NCBI GenBank assembly: GCA_025201705.1
Contig: MU617146.1
Location: forward strand, 1 to 21,679
From: Dissophora ornata
Lineage: Eukaryota > Mortierellomycota > Mortierellomycetes > Mortierellales > Mortierellaceae
DNA length: 21,679 nucleotides
Direction of reading: 5' to 3'
Under the pieces are notes generated by a model. The model saw only the letters and a list, made by a program, of their open reading frames with translations. It was not told the DNA's origin and ran no database searches. Both the position numbers and the translations under genes were made by a program. How positions within the stretch are numbered: position 1 is the first letter of the stretch; every line of letters starts with the position of its first letter. Shown here one piece after another: positions 10,222 through 19,642 of the stretch.

Positions 10222-11286
10222 CTAAGCATGAGTCGGCTCTTCGCGTGGTACAGCATTGATGCTGTCTCTCACTCGCGAGATCCGCTCATACACCACCTTT
10301 CGCGTCCGGTTGGTGGCCCCCAAGGGCCTGTGCTCTACCAGAGAGTGCCAAGGGTTGAACGACAGTCGCTCCGCCAACGTCTTCAACTCTTCCGAGTCTG
10401 CATCCTGCTTCGGGATAGTGATCGTCGCCACCTCTTGGAACGGCGACTCGTTCTGGCACCACTCTGTCATCGAGTCCTCGACATCCATCTGCTCATTCAC
10501 CTTGGGCTGCACCATGAACTTGAACTGCACATCTCCTTGCCCAACCGTCGCTTTGACCGCCTCGTGCAAGTATTCGTGGCTGAGGTTCTCGGGCACGGCG
10601 TCCTTTTGGCTTGACACAGGCTTGATCGAGTACTTCACTGCCCGACGACTCTCTCCCAAGCCAAGCTGATACGGCACCGCAGAGTAGTATTGAATCTGGA
10701 GTGGGTTCGCAATCAGGCCAGACGCCAACTTTTTAAGGATCAGGGATCCCTTGAGGCCCAGAGTAAAAGGGATGGTCAGCTTTTGCAGGACAGAACCTGA
10801 ACTATTCTTGTTAAACAACTCGAGATATTTTTGAGTACTGTTGGTGAAAAAGACTGGGTGGTTGATCATGACAAAGTCTTGCGTCATAGCATCCTTGTCC
10901 GACTCAAGGATCTTGGCTCCAGGGACATTCAACAACTTGATAGCAAAGCCTCGGCCATCGCCCTGGGAGTCCTCTTGATGCGCGTTGCCCGATGCGTTCG
11001 AGAACCGGATAATGGCCTCGTAGCTCTTGCCTGGGATAAAGACGCCCTTGGCAAACTCGGCAGGGATGTCCTCGTGGACCTTGAAGACGGCTTTGAGGAC
11101 ACCTGTGGCCCTGGCGTGGACGTCGCGTTTGGCCGAGCCAGGTTCTTGGTATTGTTTGCGGATTGTGCCGTCAATGACGTCGGCAATCTTGGTCGTCATC
11201 TCAGCTTCGTGAGGCTGGAGACGCTCACCGAGCGCCTCGTCAATGATGGAGGGGAATGGGACGTCGAGGTTAGAGTCGGTAGACAT
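10222..11286 (-). CDS. catalase-like heme-binding domain protein
   Basis: A single exon encodes 354 aa from MSTDSNLD. The core matches the small catalase-like family (y4iL/SrpA-type) rather than full catalases: DVHARATG carries the expected distal-heme His, and IRFSNASGN, GDGRGFAIKLL and DFVMINHPVFF follow the catalase-fold order. The usual C-terminal catalase immune-responsive region is absent, and the end (EEPTHA) is not a peroxisomal SKL signal. Known relatives bind heme and act in peroxide or organic-peroxide chemistry; the substrate here is unknown. The frame is open upstream to 11541 with ATGs at 11415 and 11541. I prefer 11286 because a TATATAAA box at 11436-11429 would place transcription start below 11415, and MSTDSN has A at -3. 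If 11415 were used, the added 43 residues (Arg/Ser/Thr-rich, no acidic residue) would resemble a mitochondrial presequence. Confidence 0.75.
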   Translation of the reverse strand: MSTDSNLDVPFPSIIDEALGERLQPHEAEMTTKIADVIDGTIRKQYQEPGSAKRDVHARATGVLKAVFKVHEDIPAEFAKGVFIPGKSYEAIIRFSNASGNAHQEDSQGDGRGFAIKLLNVPGAKILESDKDAMTQDFVMINHPVFFTNSTQKYLELFNKNSSGSVLQKLTIPFTLGLKGSLILKKLASGLIANPLQIQYYSAVPYQLGLGESRRAVKYSIKPVSSQKDAVPENLSHEYLHEAVKATVGQGDVQFKFMVQPKVNEQMDVEDSMTEWCQNESPFQEVATITIPKQDADSEELKTLAERLSFNPWHSLVEHRPLGATNRTRKVVYERISRVRDSINAVPREEPTHA

Positions 11287-11428
11287 ATTGTGGGCAGTGA
11301 TTGTAGCAGTGAGAGTGCGGATGTGGGTGCGAGGAGTGGTAGGTGCTACTGTGCGAATGAAAGATAAAGGAGTGTGCAAGAAGGAACGAGGACGAAGAAA
11401 AGAGGCGCAGAGCATGTTGCGGTCAAGG

Positions 11429-11436
11429 TTTATATA
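11429..11436 (-). promoter_or_regulatory. TATA box of the catalase-like gene
   Basis: On the minus strand the sequence is TATATAAA, a full match to the TATAWAAR consensus. It lies about 143 nt upstream of the preferred ATG (11286) and only about 14 nt upstream of the alternative ATG at 11415, which argues for the downstream start. Confidence 0.55.
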
Positions 11437-11649
11437 CGAGGCAGAGGGGCGGCGCGTTTTTGCCAAAGCTGGAAACAGAATACCGAAGAAGAAGAGAGGA
11501 GAGTGGATGGGCGCCATGACTGTTTGATCTTTTTCGGTCATCCTCTCTCATGCAACGCTCCTGTGCTGTGTGTGTTGCACGCGTCACGCAGGTCATGTAA
11601 CCATTACACTAATTACGCTACACTGTCGTCATACGAGTAAAAAAAAACG

Positions 11650-11655
11650 TTTATT
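11650..11655 (-). terminator. possible poly(A) signal of CYT1
   Basis: AATAAA on the minus strand lies 82 nt past the CYT1 stop and is followed by a T-rich stretch on that strand (the A run at about 11640-11647 on plus). Confidence 0.5.
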
Positions 11656-11736
11656 GAAAGTAAAGAAAGGATGGATGGAAAACAGGTGGTTGCGGAAGTG
11701 TTAAATGTCTAAGGTGCGCTGCGGGTAGTCATTGGC

Positions 11737-13614
11737 TTAGTGCTTCTTTGGCGTGGGAGGGCTATCAATGACGAACAGACGAATCGAAAAAAAAAACCAC
11801 AGTTACCAATGTCAGTCTCCAGTAAATCGCTCAGGAAGAAACACGCGACAGATAGTCGGCCCTACAGTAATAATAGCCAACATCACTTACTTGTACAAGA
11901 TCTTGCGAGTCTTGAGACCGGCCCACTTATGCCTCTTGAGATAGACAGAGAGACCGGTCAAGACCGCCAACAGTGCCAACGCCTTCATACCCATCTTCTT
12001 GCGTTCGTCCATCTCGGGCTCAGCAGCCCAGCTGAGGAAGACAGTGACGTCCTTGGCCATCTGGGAGGTGGTAGCAGGGGTACCATCCTCGTATTCAACC
12101 ACGCCATCGAAAAGGACACGGGCCATACCAATGGCACCGCCGGGGAAGTAAGGGTTGAAGTTAAGACCCTCACGGATCTCAACTCCAGCTGGGGGATCCT
12201 GGTAACCGGTCAACAGGGAGAACACATAGTCCTATAGCCACAAAAGTCGATGAAAAGCGCCGAAGATTAGAACCAAAATCCCTCCGTCCTTCCACTGAAA
12301 ATCAAAACACACGATAGTCGAGGGAAAAAGAGTACTTACTGCACCACCGTGACGGGCCTTGATCATCAACGACAGATCTGGGGGCAGTGCACCGGCGTTA
12401 CCAGCGCGAGCCTGCTCATCGTTGGCGTAGGGGCGGGGCATGTAGTCCGAGGGCTTTCCGGGACGCTGGAACATGTCTCCAACATCGTTGGGTCCATCAG
12501 CGTACTCGAACTCCTCAGCCATGGCCTTGACCTCGGCCTCGGTGTGGGAGACACCAATCAAATTGCGCCAGGCGATACGGTCGAGAGAGTGGCAGGCAGC
12601 GCAAACCTCCTTGTAAACCTGGTAACCGCGGCGAATACTACATGGATAAAATGACAGGGGGACATGTCAATGGCTGCTTTGGACAATGCTGACGTTCTCT
12701 GCCGGCCACGACGCCAGTTCCAGAGAGCAACCAAGTCCTGGAATGCCATTATCCTATAGGATAGCGCGCAAGCGCTTCGTGGTTTGCACAATCCCGGTAC
12801 TGCCCCCAAGGTCCTCCAACGTGTCCAAGCTGGCATTTCTCTTGAAAGTCCTGATACATTTTCCTCATTGCAGCCTCCACGTCGACGACGCATTCCTGGA
12901 GGGTGTTTGATATTGAAAAACTCCCCGTCTCCGATCCATATGACATGTCCTGCAAAACCATCAACGTCAAGGCAGTTCGTTCTGGATCCTTACGCAGCGT
13001 GATCAAAGGTGGCGAGGTTCTTCTTGTGCTCCCAGGGGTACACGGGTGCGTGAAGACCATCTGCAGCCATGTTGGCGTCGACGGACTCCATCGAGAGGTA
13101 GGCAAGAGCGCCAACAGTGGCAACACCAGCAGCTGCCATAGAAACGTTCTTGGCGTTCTATTGATGGGGAGGGGGGGGGGGGACCAAATACATGAGAGGT
13201 TACAAAAGCGAAGAAAATGACATGCTCCGATGCATGGGAGTGAATGCGATCCTTGATTCCGATTGATCCGAAACACGCGAGCGTGAACAATTGAGTTTAC
13301 CATGCTGGAGGCAGCAGCGGAGCTGGTAGACTGGTGGCGGACCTATGGTTGCAAACAATGTGGAGTGACAAGGGGAGCTAGGCGTGAGTTTGAGATGCCA
13401 TGAATGTGAGATTGTTCGGAAAGGGCGACTGGGTCAAGTCCGATGTTTGTCCGGATTCGGAACAATCGTTCCGAGTATGAAACAAACAAGGCAGGAAATT
13501 GGATGTTTGGCGATGAATGTTTTTTTTTTGTAGGGATTGTGGCGATTGTGGTGATACCTGGACAGCAAGGCGCTGGACAGCCTTGCGAGTCGAGTGAGCA
13601 GACAGGCGGAACAT
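11737..13614 (-). CDS. CYT1: cytochrome c1, complex III subunit, mitochondrial
   Basis: Six exons (minus) 13614-13558, 13342-13301, 13157-12994, 12637-12340, 12231-11891 and 11761-11737 join in phase to 309 codons (308 aa), the usual length. Cytochrome c1 is the c-type heme subunit of the bc1 complex that passes electrons from the Rieske protein to cytochrome c in the intermembrane space. The heme motif CAACH is at residues 100-104, the axial Met candidate is in [10 protein letters not shown] (about 223), [17 protein letters not shown] is at 188-204, and a single membrane helix ([17 protein letters not shown]) lies near 269-285 before the matrix tail. Residues 1-50 form a bipartite presequence: basic [16 protein letters not shown], then a hydrophobic Ala/Val/Gly segment. 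The tail [16 protein letters not shown] matches the family only when the 25-nt last exon is joined; an in-frame TAA sits at the start of that intron. Intron 3 (12638-12993) is unusually long at 356 nt. Confidence 0.95.
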
Positions 13615-13698
13615 GATGCGGGAGGGGAGAAGGGTGATGAGAGGATTGCGGATTGATCTGTTTTATTCCTCCGAGAAAAAATAATTAATTAATTCGGC

Positions 13699-13706
13699 GA
13701 CGTCAC
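13699..13706 (-). promoter_or_regulatory. CRE/ATF-like motif upstream of CYT1
   Basis: The minus strand reads GTGACGTC, containing TGACGTC, seven of eight bases of the palindromic CRE (TGACGTCA) bound by ATF/CREB-type bZIP factors. It is 85 bp above the CYT1 ATG in a 213-bp intergenic gap. Function is only suggested by position. Confidence 0.3.
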
Positions 13707-13741
13707 GTTCAAGCGATCACATGATCTACGCCCGCGACGCG

Positions 13742-13747
13742 TTTATT
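13742..13747 (-). terminator. possible poly(A) signal of the 355-aa gene
   Basis: AATAAA on the minus strand lies 81 nt past the stop at 13828, nearly the same spacing as the CYT1 signal. Confidence 0.5.
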
Positions 13748-13827
13748 GTTCTATCAGTTCAATCCATGCACACTAGCAATAACACATCCTCAATAACTAC
13801 TACCTTGACCCCCGAACGGGGCCTTAT

Positions 13828-14945
13828 CTATCGAATGACGCGTCGCTTTGGCTTTCGACTTTCCTTCTTCTCCTCCAAGATCTTTTTGTAGTCCAGACCG
13901 AATCTCTCCTTGGACACCTCCGCCTGCACAAAGTCGCGCAGCACCAGCGATTCTGAAAACTCGCCAACGCAACCACCCCACTCTGACTGATCCTCTGCAA
14001 TGTCTCCACCATCTTCACTCTGAGGAGTTGGTGGCAGAAAGATGATAATCCAAACCTCGAACTGTACCTCCCCGTTTATAATCAATGGCCGGAACGACTC
14101 TGGTAAAGACAGGCTGTCATGGGGTGATTCATTTTGAGGATGTTTTCTGGGATAAGAACCATCGTCACTGCCATCACCCTTCTCCTCCATGCCGTCGCTA
14201 TCACTACCATCAGTGCTGCCGTAATACCCTGTCCCTTGCTCCGTAGCAACGTCTGTCTGCATCTGTTCAGGCGCGACAGGGAGGGCCTCGGGTAGCAGAC
14301 CTTCTGGCACGCTGACTGATCCATTCAACGCCTCCACTCGGTCCATGCTCCAGCCAGAGGCTAAGGATGTAGTGGTGGATACAGGAAATGTGAAGGGAAT
14401 GGCGTTAACTATGTTCCCATCGAAAAACTGCAAGAAAAACACGGAAATGTTCACTTACTCATGCTCGTAAACGGAGGATCATCGGGCATCCAGGCCATGG
14501 TTTGGAAATCACTCGTTGTCATCAACATCGGATCGCTTAGTTCACTGTAGTCAGCCTGCTGCAGTTGGATGTATGGATTCGAGAGCAGTGTTTCAGCAGA
14601 CGCTGTACTTGGTGCCGAGTCACTGGGAGGGGGGCAGCTGGTTGGCGAGACTCGCTGCGTCAATATAATCGTACTCTTCGAGTTTACAGGGGTTTTCATG
14701 TCAGAGCCTTGGGTGGCAGCGGCAGCTTGTTCCAAGAAAGCTCGTATGTCGTTGAGCTTGGCATTAATAAAGCCTCGGCGGTTTGGTGCCGGGAGCGGCA
14801 GTCGCAAAATGTATATCTGTAGCCCGCGCTTGAAGTAAAGTTTGGAGTACAGGTCTACGCAAGCTTCGCGGTCCTCTCTAAGCGATACCGACGATGCATA
14901 GGCGATGAAGTGAGAGGGATCCACTGGAACTGGCAGAGAAGACAT
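13828..14945 (-). CDS. unrecognised 355-aa protein
   Basis: Two exons (minus), 14945-14459 and 14408-13828, join in phase to 356 codons. The intron is only 50 nt (gtaagt...acatag). A closer cttgcag acceptor 19 nt upstream would put the second exon out of frame with an early stop, so I used the later one. Residues 1-75 (DPSHFIAYASSVSLRED, then CVDLYSKLYFKRGLQIYILR and FINAKLNDIRAFLEQAAA) look folded and helical. Residues 80-240 are Ser/Thr/Pro- and acid-rich, including a GSDSDGMEE cluster. A hydrophobic patch (VQFEVWIIIFLPPTP) near 275-290 precedes a second conserved-looking part (SLVLRDFVQAEVSKERFG) and a basic tail ending KPKRRVIR, which could be a nuclear signal. No membrane segment or signal peptide is clear. 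I do not recognise the family and assign no function. It lies 213 bp upstream of CYT1 on the same strand. Confidence 0.75.
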
Positions 14946-15652
14946 TCGAAAGAGAGTTGGAGATGAGTGAAAGGATGGGGAAGCAAAATTGAAGAACCGT
15001 TGGCCTCCAGCCGGACAAAGGGGCCCGTATTTGTACTGACCATTGGAAGGACTACGGTTCCAAGCTCAGGGCCCAGTGTGGGTCAGGAACGGCTGCAATT
15101 TAAGCCTTATGAAACTTATGCATGTGGAATGTGGTAACAGATTGAAAAATACAAGGCATCCTTTCCCTGTTCCTAGCATACATCTTTCAACGCACCAATG
15201 GTTGCTCTTTGTGCTGGATAGGAAGCAGTTCTTTTTTTGCAGGCCGGGTGGCCCGAGTCGGTTGGCGAATGTGGCTCTGCTGTTTCGACACAAAAGGACA
15301 GTGGGTTCGCGAAGGTGCGGTAGAGGGACTCCCCCCACCCGTACTAAGTGGTATTCACAAATACTACCAGCACCTTTGCACAGAAAGTGTAAAGAGTGAG
15401 CAACTGCAGCTATTACCACTACTACCATTGCTACTGAAGGGGGAGGGGGGCCACAGCATGAGGGTCGATGGTGTGTTTTGTTTTGCTGGGTACTTTCATA
15501 GTGCTTCCACAGCCTTTGACACCATAGCCTTTAACACCAGTCCACACCTACACCACCACCAGAGAGCCTTTTTTTTTTTTTTGAGTGAATAATTACAGCT
15601 TTATGATTTTTATGGTACAAAACGAGTTCGAAACCCGCGCTCGATAACTTTT
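14946..15652. other. intergenic: promoter of the 355-aa gene and permease 3' region
   Basis: No gene is supported in these 707 bp. Open frames up to about 120 codons exist on both strands at 15043-15430, but they overlap each other, are Cys/Phe/Leu-rich and resemble no family. A T-run (15571-15584) and AT-rich sequence (15585-15620) precede the permease stop, with no exact AATAAA. A TAC/TACCA-rich patch lies near 15411-15430. Confidence 0.5.
15511..15540. repeat. two 15-bp direct tandem copies
   Basis: AGCCTTTGACACCAT is followed directly by AGCCTTTAACACCAG, 13 of 15 bases identical. It lies downstream of the permease gene and has no known role. Confidence 0.8.
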
Positions 15653-17630
15653 CTACATGAACTTTGACAAGATCTTCTTCCATTTTGGAACAGGCTTGTT
15701 ATCATCCTCATCTGAACCTGGTGCAGGGATCCATCGACCAGTATCCAGGTCGGCATCGGCTGGGTTGACGATCTTAGTACCCTTCACAAACTTGTATCCG
15801 AAATAAAGGCTCAAAGCAAAGGCCCATGGGAACCAGGCTCCCAACATGCCCTGTGCCCACTTGTCCATCGCAGCCTTGTAGACTGGATCGGCTGTGCCGA
15901 GGGGACTGTCCGCCACAGGCTTGCCATCGATGGAGAGGTAGAAGCTAGCGATGACGCAGCAAACAGCAATGAACATGGCCAGGTAATGGCCATAGGGGTA
16001 GCCCCAGGACACGTATGGCAAGTCACTTGGGGTATTGCCCTGGGCCTTCCAGCAGGCTCGGAAACGGAAGTGCAGGAACAAGATGGAGCACCATGTCAGG
16101 AAGATGATGGATCCGATGATAGAGACAAGCCAGTTGAAGACGGTGGAGGCACCGGCGTAGATCATGACAAGGGCGATGCAGGAGAAGACGGTTGTGATCA
16201 GGACAGCAACAAGGGGGACACCGCGCGAGTTGGTACGTCCGACAATCTTGGGGGCCCAGCCGTTGCGAGAGAGAGACATAAGCATACGGGTGGCGACATA
16301 GAAATCAGAGTTGGCGGCCGAGACGACAGAGGTAAAGATGACGGCATTCATGTAACTGGCACCGCCCTTCATTCCAGCTGCCAAGAACACGATCGTAAAG
16401 GGAGCGTTGACGACAGTTCCGTCTGCGTTGAGGAGCCTGGGGTCGTTGTTGGGAACGATGCTGGCAAGGAAGAAGATGGACAGGATGTAGAAGAAAGCAA
16501 TGCGGACCAGAACCGTATTGACAGCCTTGGGAACGTGCTTGTGGGGATTGCTGGACTCTGCAGCGGTGACACCAGAAAGTTCTGTTCCACCATAGGCAAA
16601 TCCAACAGAGACCAGGACCGAAAGGAAGGCGCGGAAGCCGCCCTTGAAAGGAGCGCCCTCGATCTGCCAGTTCTCGACACCGTAGACGTGACCACCGACA
16701 GCGCCCGAGTCGACGAGGATGCCGCAGATGATGAAGACAATGATGGTGATGACCTTGAGGATTGAGAACCAATACTCGATTTCACCATACACTTTCTGTA
16801 AAGATAAACGAAAAGCAGAAGCGGAAGGGTACCATTAGAATACGCATCCTATAGTGCAAACGGGAACGGGGTCGATCGCTGGAGAAGAAATGTGCAAAAG
16901 GCTTACCACTCCAAGAATATTGACAACGACCAGAGCAACAATGATGGCCATAGGCACAATCCACAAGGGAAAGTTTGATCCCTCTGGCAGCCAAAACGCG
17001 ATGATCAAGGATGAGGCAGACAACTCGGCGGGGATGGTCAATGCCCAATTCAAAAAGTAGACCCAGGTCAATTGGAATGAAAAGGCCTCGTCAAAGACAC
17101 GGGTACCCCAGGCAGTGAATGCGCCGGGGAGAGGCAGCAGGGTAGCGATCTCTCCGATTGCCTGGCAGACAAACACCAACCAGACTCCAATGACCATGTA
17201 GGCAAACACTAGGTGTGGATTGAGAGCAGGCGAGATGAGTAAACATGCACAGTTGATTTTGTTGACACTGGTGTGCCCTGTGCGTGGCTGTGTTCACCCG
17301 TGTTTAATGGATCAACAAAGCCCCAAGAGCAACACTGCAATAGAAAAGGAGACACTTACGAGCGCCAAGGGGACCAGCAGTAGCAATGGTCTTGCCCGAG
17401 GTCATGAACAGACCCGTGCCGATCGTGCCAGAGATGGCGATCATGACCATGTGTCGCAGGTGCAGATCGCGCTTCAGGCCGCTGTCGTCGACATTGGACA
17501 TGTCTTCGACAGACATGGTGACCTTTTCCATGTCGGCGCCGACGGGAGCCATAGCTCCAGGTGATGTACCAGAGCCTTCAGATGAAGGAGAATAGTAGTG
17601 GGCGGGTGCGTCTTTTGATGCCGGCTCCAT
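15653..17630 (-). CDS. amino acid permease, YAT/AAP family (APC superfamily)
   Basis: Exons (minus) 17630-17360, 17208-16907 and 16795-15653 join in phase to 572 codons (571 aa), the usual length for fungal plasma-membrane amino acid permeases. These are proton symporters with about 12 membrane helices. The soluble N-terminus (about 65 residues) ends at KRDLHLRHMVMIAISGTIGTGLF, whose GTIGTGLF is the helix-1 substrate-binding motif. PLPGAFTAWGTRVFDEAF and WALTIPAELSASSLI are helix 2-3 signatures; KVYGEIEYWFSILKVITI, FAYGGTELSGVTAAESSNP, ARMLMSLSRNGWAPK-like sequence and YPYGHYLA follow in family order. The C-terminal tail is short and ends KKILSKFM. The substrate cannot be read from sequence; general or basic amino acids are possible. 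The start has A at -3. Several HGATAR sites upstream would fit nitrogen control by GATA factors, but that is inference. Confidence 0.92.
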
Positions 17631-17749
17631 GTTTGTTATTTCGGGAGGAGAGAGTAGCGTATGCGGGGTTCTTTCTAGCTGTTAATTATTCTACGTGAGG
17701 AAGATGACAGGGGATGAGGTCGTGGATATCTGCCGAGATTAAGGCAGAG

Positions 17750-18032
17750 AGATAGGAGGGTGAGGAGGAGAGGAGAGGAGGGAGGAGAGGAGCGGGCGTG
17801 CAAAAGATAAAGAGGTGAGCACAGGGAGGAAAAAGCAGGGGGATGGATGGAGCCAGGCTTTGAATTTATACTTGGCTTTGCGATATTGGGTTTGTGCGTG
17901 TGCCGATAATGGGGGGTCGGGGCCAGCACGGCGCCGCGCGAAACAGAAATGTCTGTCTCTCGCCATCTCTTCCGCCTCCCTCTCTCTTTCTTGATCCACT
18001 CGACGTCAAGGAGTGAGAGACGCGGCCTATCG
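17750..18032. promoter_or_regulatory. GATA-motif cluster upstream of the permease
   Basis: Four HGATAR sites lie within 400 bp of the permease start: AGATAG at 17750-17755, AGATAA at 17805-17810, CGATAA at 17904-17909, and CGATAG on the minus strand at 18027-18032. GATA factors of the AreA/Gln3 type activate fungal amino acid transporters under nitrogen limitation. The motif is short and common, so this is suggestive only. Confidence 0.3.
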
Positions 18033-18043
18033 TAAGCGAGCAG

Positions 18044-18078
18044 ATCATGCACATTAAAGGGCCCTCTCGCTGCATGAT
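18044..18078. repeat. 8-bp inverted repeat around GGGCCC
   Basis: ATCATGCA at 18044-18051 and its complement TGCATGAT at 18071-18078 flank 19 bp containing the palindrome GGGCCC (18059-18064). An inverted CCAAT box (ATTGG, 18077-18081) overlaps the right arm. It may be a dimeric factor site in the permease promoter, or chance. Confidence 0.5.
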
Positions 18079-18934
18079 TGGCGTTCCTTTGGTTTCTTGC
18101 TGAGTTTTTCAATAGGTCGTATTCTAAATGAGATTCAGCCAATGTCGATCCGCCGATACCACGAGTGGTACCAACCGAGCCATCACGACTTGAAAAAGGC
18201 AAAAGGGCTGACAGCGGACCAAAGGGCCACAGCCAAATACGCTTTTTTGATGTCATCAAGTCTGGGAAATCAAAAAATCAAAATCAAAAAAAAGGGCAGC
18301 ACCGTCGATGCTGCTCAGCACAGAATGCACCGTTGGTATCCTGGTCGAGGATTGTTCGCAATCGCAATATGCAATTCCCTATTGCGACAATGCGGTTAGG
18401 CCCCTGCGCCCTCAGTCTTTGGTGTGCAGAATGGTGCGGATCTGTGGGACACATGGATATCTGTATATCTCATCTTGAGTCGTGTTCGAAGGGGGGGCCA
18501 TACGGCAGATCAACGGTAGGGTTTCGTATCTGATCCGGCTAGTGGTCAACGATGGTTGCGCAGACATATGATATGCTGGGTAAGAGCGAGCGAATAGGAG
18601 CACCCCGCTCCCAAACGTAAAATTGGAGATAAAAAAGGGCCTGGACAAAGTACTTCCCTGCAAGGCAATTATGGGGGCGGCGGACTGATTCGCGGACCAG
18701 GTGACCCTGATCGGGAACAGAGAGTCGGATAGGATAGAGTTCATAATATATCCGGAACGGAAACAGGCGCCCAAATGGCTAGGTGGCAGATCGGTCAAAC
18801 ACACACCAGCTGCTTGCCTCCCACGCCTTGGACAAATATTGCCTGTTTTGTCCCACGCTGTGCAGACGCTACAATGCCCTCTGTCGCACGTGAGTGGCAG
18901 AAGTGGAACCGCAACGGGGCTTTGTTTCGAAACT

Positions 18935-18960
18935 GGCAGGCAGGCAGGCAGGCAGGCAGG
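18935..18960. repeat. GGCA tetranucleotide microsatellite
   Basis: Six and a half uninterrupted copies of GGCA lie in the spacer between the permease and Mpo1-like genes. Confidence 0.9.
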
Positions 18961-19364
18961 ACGGCAGATGCAATGGCGCAAACTAATCTGGCGGTCATTT
19001 TACAGTGGTGCAAGTACAACCTACGCGTAAGTTGCAATACCAAGATAGGACTCTCATCGGGGCTGAACCCGATCGGGAGCACCCGTCGTGCGCAGGAGAG
19101 CGAGGGTGTTGTGGGGTGTTGTGTCGATCGTGGATGGACACGAAGAGAAATATCACGCAACTGCGGATGGAAGGCTCATCAGTGCGTAATTGTAATGGAG
19201 TGGGGTGTAATGTATTGTGTGATTGTAATACGCATTCCGTGCCGGGTACACACGACGCGGCTGTTCCTGCAGTCTGGTTGGGACGTGGTCTTGTTTGCAC
19301 GACAAGAGATCTTGATCTGCAGCTCCTACATCAGCCACTGCTTCTGCACAGCCCCCCCCCTTTA

Positions 19365-19401
19365 GCCACAGCTTGTTGTGGCGTGAGAAGCAGCCTCACG
19401 C
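19365..19401. repeat. two adjacent, overlapping hairpins
   Basis: Stem 1 pairs GCCACA (19365-19370) with TGTGGC (19377-19382) over a 6-nt loop. Stem 2 pairs GCGTGAG (19381-19387) with CTCACGC (19395-19401) over a 7-nt loop. They share the bases at 19381-19382, so they are alternatives or a strained tandem. The pair lies about 240 bp upstream of the Mpo1-like ATG. Function is unknown. Confidence 0.55.
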
Positions 19402-19642
19402 GGATTGACAAAGGGAGGCTCGATCACTGAGGGGTGGGGGGGGGGGGAGGTTCAGCCCGATCCGAACCCCACACCCACACGGTAATATCACTCATGTGCT
19501 ATTGTGTGGAGAGCATGTCGGCTACGTGGCCGCTGTCCGAGCTCGGCTCAGGCTCGGGTTAACAAAGCAAACGCGCATTCCCATTCTTCATCCCATCAAC
19601 CCATCTTCATCCCTCCCCCCTTTTTCCTTTTCATCATCCAGT

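Larger units (their letters stand above)
11287..11736. other. intergenic: catalase-like promoter and CYT1 3' region
   Basis: These 450 bp hold the TATA box and probable leader of the catalase-like gene and the 3' UTR of CYT1. An open frame continues from the catalase-like gene to 11541 but is probably leader sequence. No other gene is supported. Confidence 0.5.
17631..19642. other. 2-kb gene-poor spacer between divergent permease and Mpo1-like genes
   Basis: No gene is supported here. The first 400 bp look like the permease promoter (purine-rich on plus at 17755-17795). The middle (18100-18700) has no clear structure apart from a partial inverted repeat at 18156-18173 (TACCAC-GA-GTGGTA core). 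From 18700 to 19430 there are overlapping open frames of up to 196 codons on both strands, but they are Cys/Trp-rich, overlap in several frames and look like chance frames. The last 150 bp hold a G run (about 19435-19448) and, just before the Mpo1-like ATG, a pyrimidine-rich stretch (19608-19640) typical of a fungal leader. Confidence 0.55.

Noticed and set aside
12558..12893. Arg-rich minus-strand frame spanning CYT1 intron 3 and exon 4
   Set aside because: It runs out of frame through the heme-motif exon of CYT1; the in-phase spliced model with CAACH is far better supported.
13158..13300. Poly-G tract (about 13169-13182) as a possible structural element
   Set aside because: On the coding strand it is the C-rich polypyrimidine tract before a CYT1 acceptor, which explains it.
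15043..15430. Open frames of about 120 codons on both strands between the 355-aa gene and the permease
   Set aside because: Mutually overlapping, no splice-supported extension, no family likeness, and composition unlike the neighbouring proteins.
15600..15650. Possible tRNA T-arm (gagttcgaaaccc)
   Set aside because: The flanking 5-bp stem does not pair well, and the upstream 60 nt include a T run with no D-arm or anticodon stem.
18775..19430. Overlapping open frames of 100-196 codons in the 2-kb spacer
   Set aside because: Several frames are open on both strands at once, rich in Cys and Trp, with the GGCA repeat encoding AGRQ-type repeats and no recognised domain. They look like chance frames.
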